Below are positions 6,671 through 7,751 of a DNA stretch of 7,751 bases, piece by piece (the stretch's first letter is position 1; the number at the start of each line of letters is the position of its first letter). Position numbers and translations under genes: made by a program. Source of the DNA: Dehalococcoidales bacterium (GTDB taxonomy: Bacteria; Chloroflexota; Dehalococcoidia; Dehalococcoidales; UBA3254). The stretch lies in assembly GCA_016926695.1 (NCBI GenBank), contig JAFGOB010000095.1:1-7751 (forward strand), written 5' to 3'. Under the pieces are notes generated by a model. That model did no database searches. It saw only the letters and a list, made by a program, of their open reading frames with translations, and was not told the origin of the DNA.

Positions 6671-7751
6671 ATGGCGGAAAACGATATTTACAGTGAACTG
6701 GCAAAGAAGTTGGGCGCGCCTGCGTCCAGACGTTTTTTAAGAATTATCGAAGAAATGTTTACTCCGGAAGAGGCGGCTATTTGCCAGGAATTAACTGTTC
6801 CGGGGACCTGTCAGGAACTGTCTGGTATCCTGGGAATCGATGAGAAGACACTTACCGAAACTTGTGAGAACCTTGTAGATAGAGGAGTGCTTACTAAAGG
6901 TAAAACACAGTATGCCTTCCACTCTACTTTATTGGGATTCCACCATGATCTGGCAGACACCGGCGTGCATACGGGGCCTCATGCACTATCACAAAAAGTC
7001 AAAGACCTGTGGTCAGACTTCTTTTATAATGAATGGTCGGACATCTGGGTAAAAATGGCCAGCGATAGGAAACAGGCCGGAGGGCGCGGTATTATGATAA
7101 CGCCTGCTATCGGGGCTCTCGAAATCAGTACGAATATCAGCCCAGAAGAAATTCTGCCGCAGGAAAACTGGAAAATGCAAATCCAGCTTGCTAAAAGGAG
7201 AATCATCGCTCCCTGCGGTTGCCGGGTTCTCTGGGGAAAATGCGACCATCCGTTAATGACCTGTTTCGCTGTTTTCGATAACTCCCGGGGTGAGTACTAC
7301 CTGAACAAACCGGGACGTTTGCTTAAAGAGTACTCCCTGGAAGAAACACTCGATATTGTTCGCGCGAACGAGGAAGCAGGGCTTGTTCACTGGGGTGTCT
7401 GCTATTGCTGTGCGGATGCCTGTGAAATGTTATATTCTTATACAAAACACAACAGGTTCGACCTGGTTGAGCCAAACCGTTTCGAGGCTGTGGTGGACGA
7501 GGATACTTGCGTTGGCTGTCAGGTTTGTGTCGAAAAATGCCCGTTTAATGCCATCGAGATGGTCAAAACAGAAGGCTCCAAGAAACTAAAGGCACAAGTC
7601 ATCAGCGAGAACTGTAAGGGATGTGGTGTCTGTATCGTCGGGTGTAAACAGAAGGCTATGCGATATGAAATAGTGAGGCCGCCGGAGTACCTTCAACATC
7701 GAGAAATCAAATGGCCCCCTCCCGAAAAGAGCAAGGGCGGCCGGACCATTA
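6671..7751 (+). CDS. Winged-helix, cysteine-rich and 2x[4Fe-4S] ferredoxin-domain protein, incomplete at window end
   Basis: The frame is open from ATG 6671 to the last base, giving 360 visible residues with no stop. Residues about 20-84 look like a winged helix: a helix ending in AAICQEL, a QELSGILGI helix, a second helix ending ENLVDRGVL, and a short wing TKGKTQYAF. The central region has a cysteine-rich module: CGCR (Cys182, Cys184), Cys191 in KCDHP, Cys198, then CYCCADAC (Cys244, 246, 247, 251). The C-terminal part has a canonical CX2CX2CX3CP motif (Cys280, 283, 286, 290) and a second CX2CX2CX3C (Cys315, 318, 321, 325) followed by Lys instead of Pro. Multi-domain proteins of this layout occur in anaerobes, usually annotated only as 4Fe-4S binding protein. 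It could be a redox-sensing regulator or an electron carrier. The start is fixed by AAGGAG (6661-6666) four bases upstream. The basic, proline-rich tail suggests the true end is near. Confidence 0.85.
   Translation, partial: MAENDIYSELAKKLGAPASRRFLRIIEEMFTPEEAAICQELTVPGTCQELSGILGIDEKTLTETCENLVDRGVLTKGKTQYAFHSTLLGFHHDLADTGVHTGPHALSQKVKDLWSDFFYNEWSDIWVKMASDRKQAGGRGIMITPAIGALEISTNISPEEILPQENWKMQIQLAKRRIIAPCGCRVLWGKCDHPLMTCFAVFDNSRGEYYLNKPGRLLKEYSLEETLDIVRANEEAGLVHWGVCYCCADACEMLYSYTKHNRFDLVEPNRFEAVVDEDTCVGCQVCVEKCPFNAIEMVKTEGSKKLKAQVISENCKGCGVCIVGCKQKAMRYEIVRPPEYLQHREIKWPPPEKSKGGRTI

Noticed and set aside
7356..7589. Open frame of 77 codons on the + strand within the last gene
   Set aside because: It lies within the winged-helix/ferredoxin frame, which carries the cluster motifs; no independent evidence for translation.

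Overview
The window looks like a piece of a strictly anaerobic bacterial genome with moderate GC. The evidence for anaerobiosis is the density of iron-sulfur proteins: two ABC ATPases with C-terminal cysteine quartets, a small two-cluster ferredoxin, and a winged-helix/ferredoxin fusion. The protein style resembles uncultured Dehalococcoidia (Chloroflexota) or syntrophic/sulfate-reducing Desulfobacterota. This is an impression from sequence character only, and no rRNA or marker gene is present to settle it. All recognisable genes are on the + strand.

Positions 1-5108 hold a peptide/nickel-type (Dpp/Opp) ABC importer in canonical order: the C-terminal part of the substrate-binding protein (1-819), a 424-base gap with strong hairpin potential, then permeases DppB-like (1244-2200) and DppC-like (2211-3116) and ATPases DppD-like (3136-4128) and DppF-like (4125-5108). 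The last four are tightly packed (10 and 19 bases apart, then a 4-base overlap) and are almost certainly one transcript. The binding protein is separated from them by an imperfect 19-bp stem that lacks a U-tract, a layout that could set different expression levels for binding protein and membrane parts.

Positions 5109-5282 are visibly AT-rich and carry an inverted repeat. They are followed by a gene for a duplicated (bicupin) protein at 5283-6206. Its C-terminal half keeps a full cupin metal site, while its N-terminal half has lost all four ligands at exactly corresponding positions. Next is a 62-residue ferredoxin with unusual cysteine spacing (6286-6474), then a 196-base gap with a strong dyad, and finally a gene running off the window end (6671-7751). 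That gene encodes a winged-helix domain, a central cysteine-rich domain and two 4Fe-4S motifs.

One reading is that the importer brings in an organic solute (peptide or other), the cupin protein acts on it or on a derivative, and the two ferredoxin proteins handle electrons or redox sensing. The importer assignment is firm. The link between importer, cupin and ferredoxins rests only on adjacency and shared strand.
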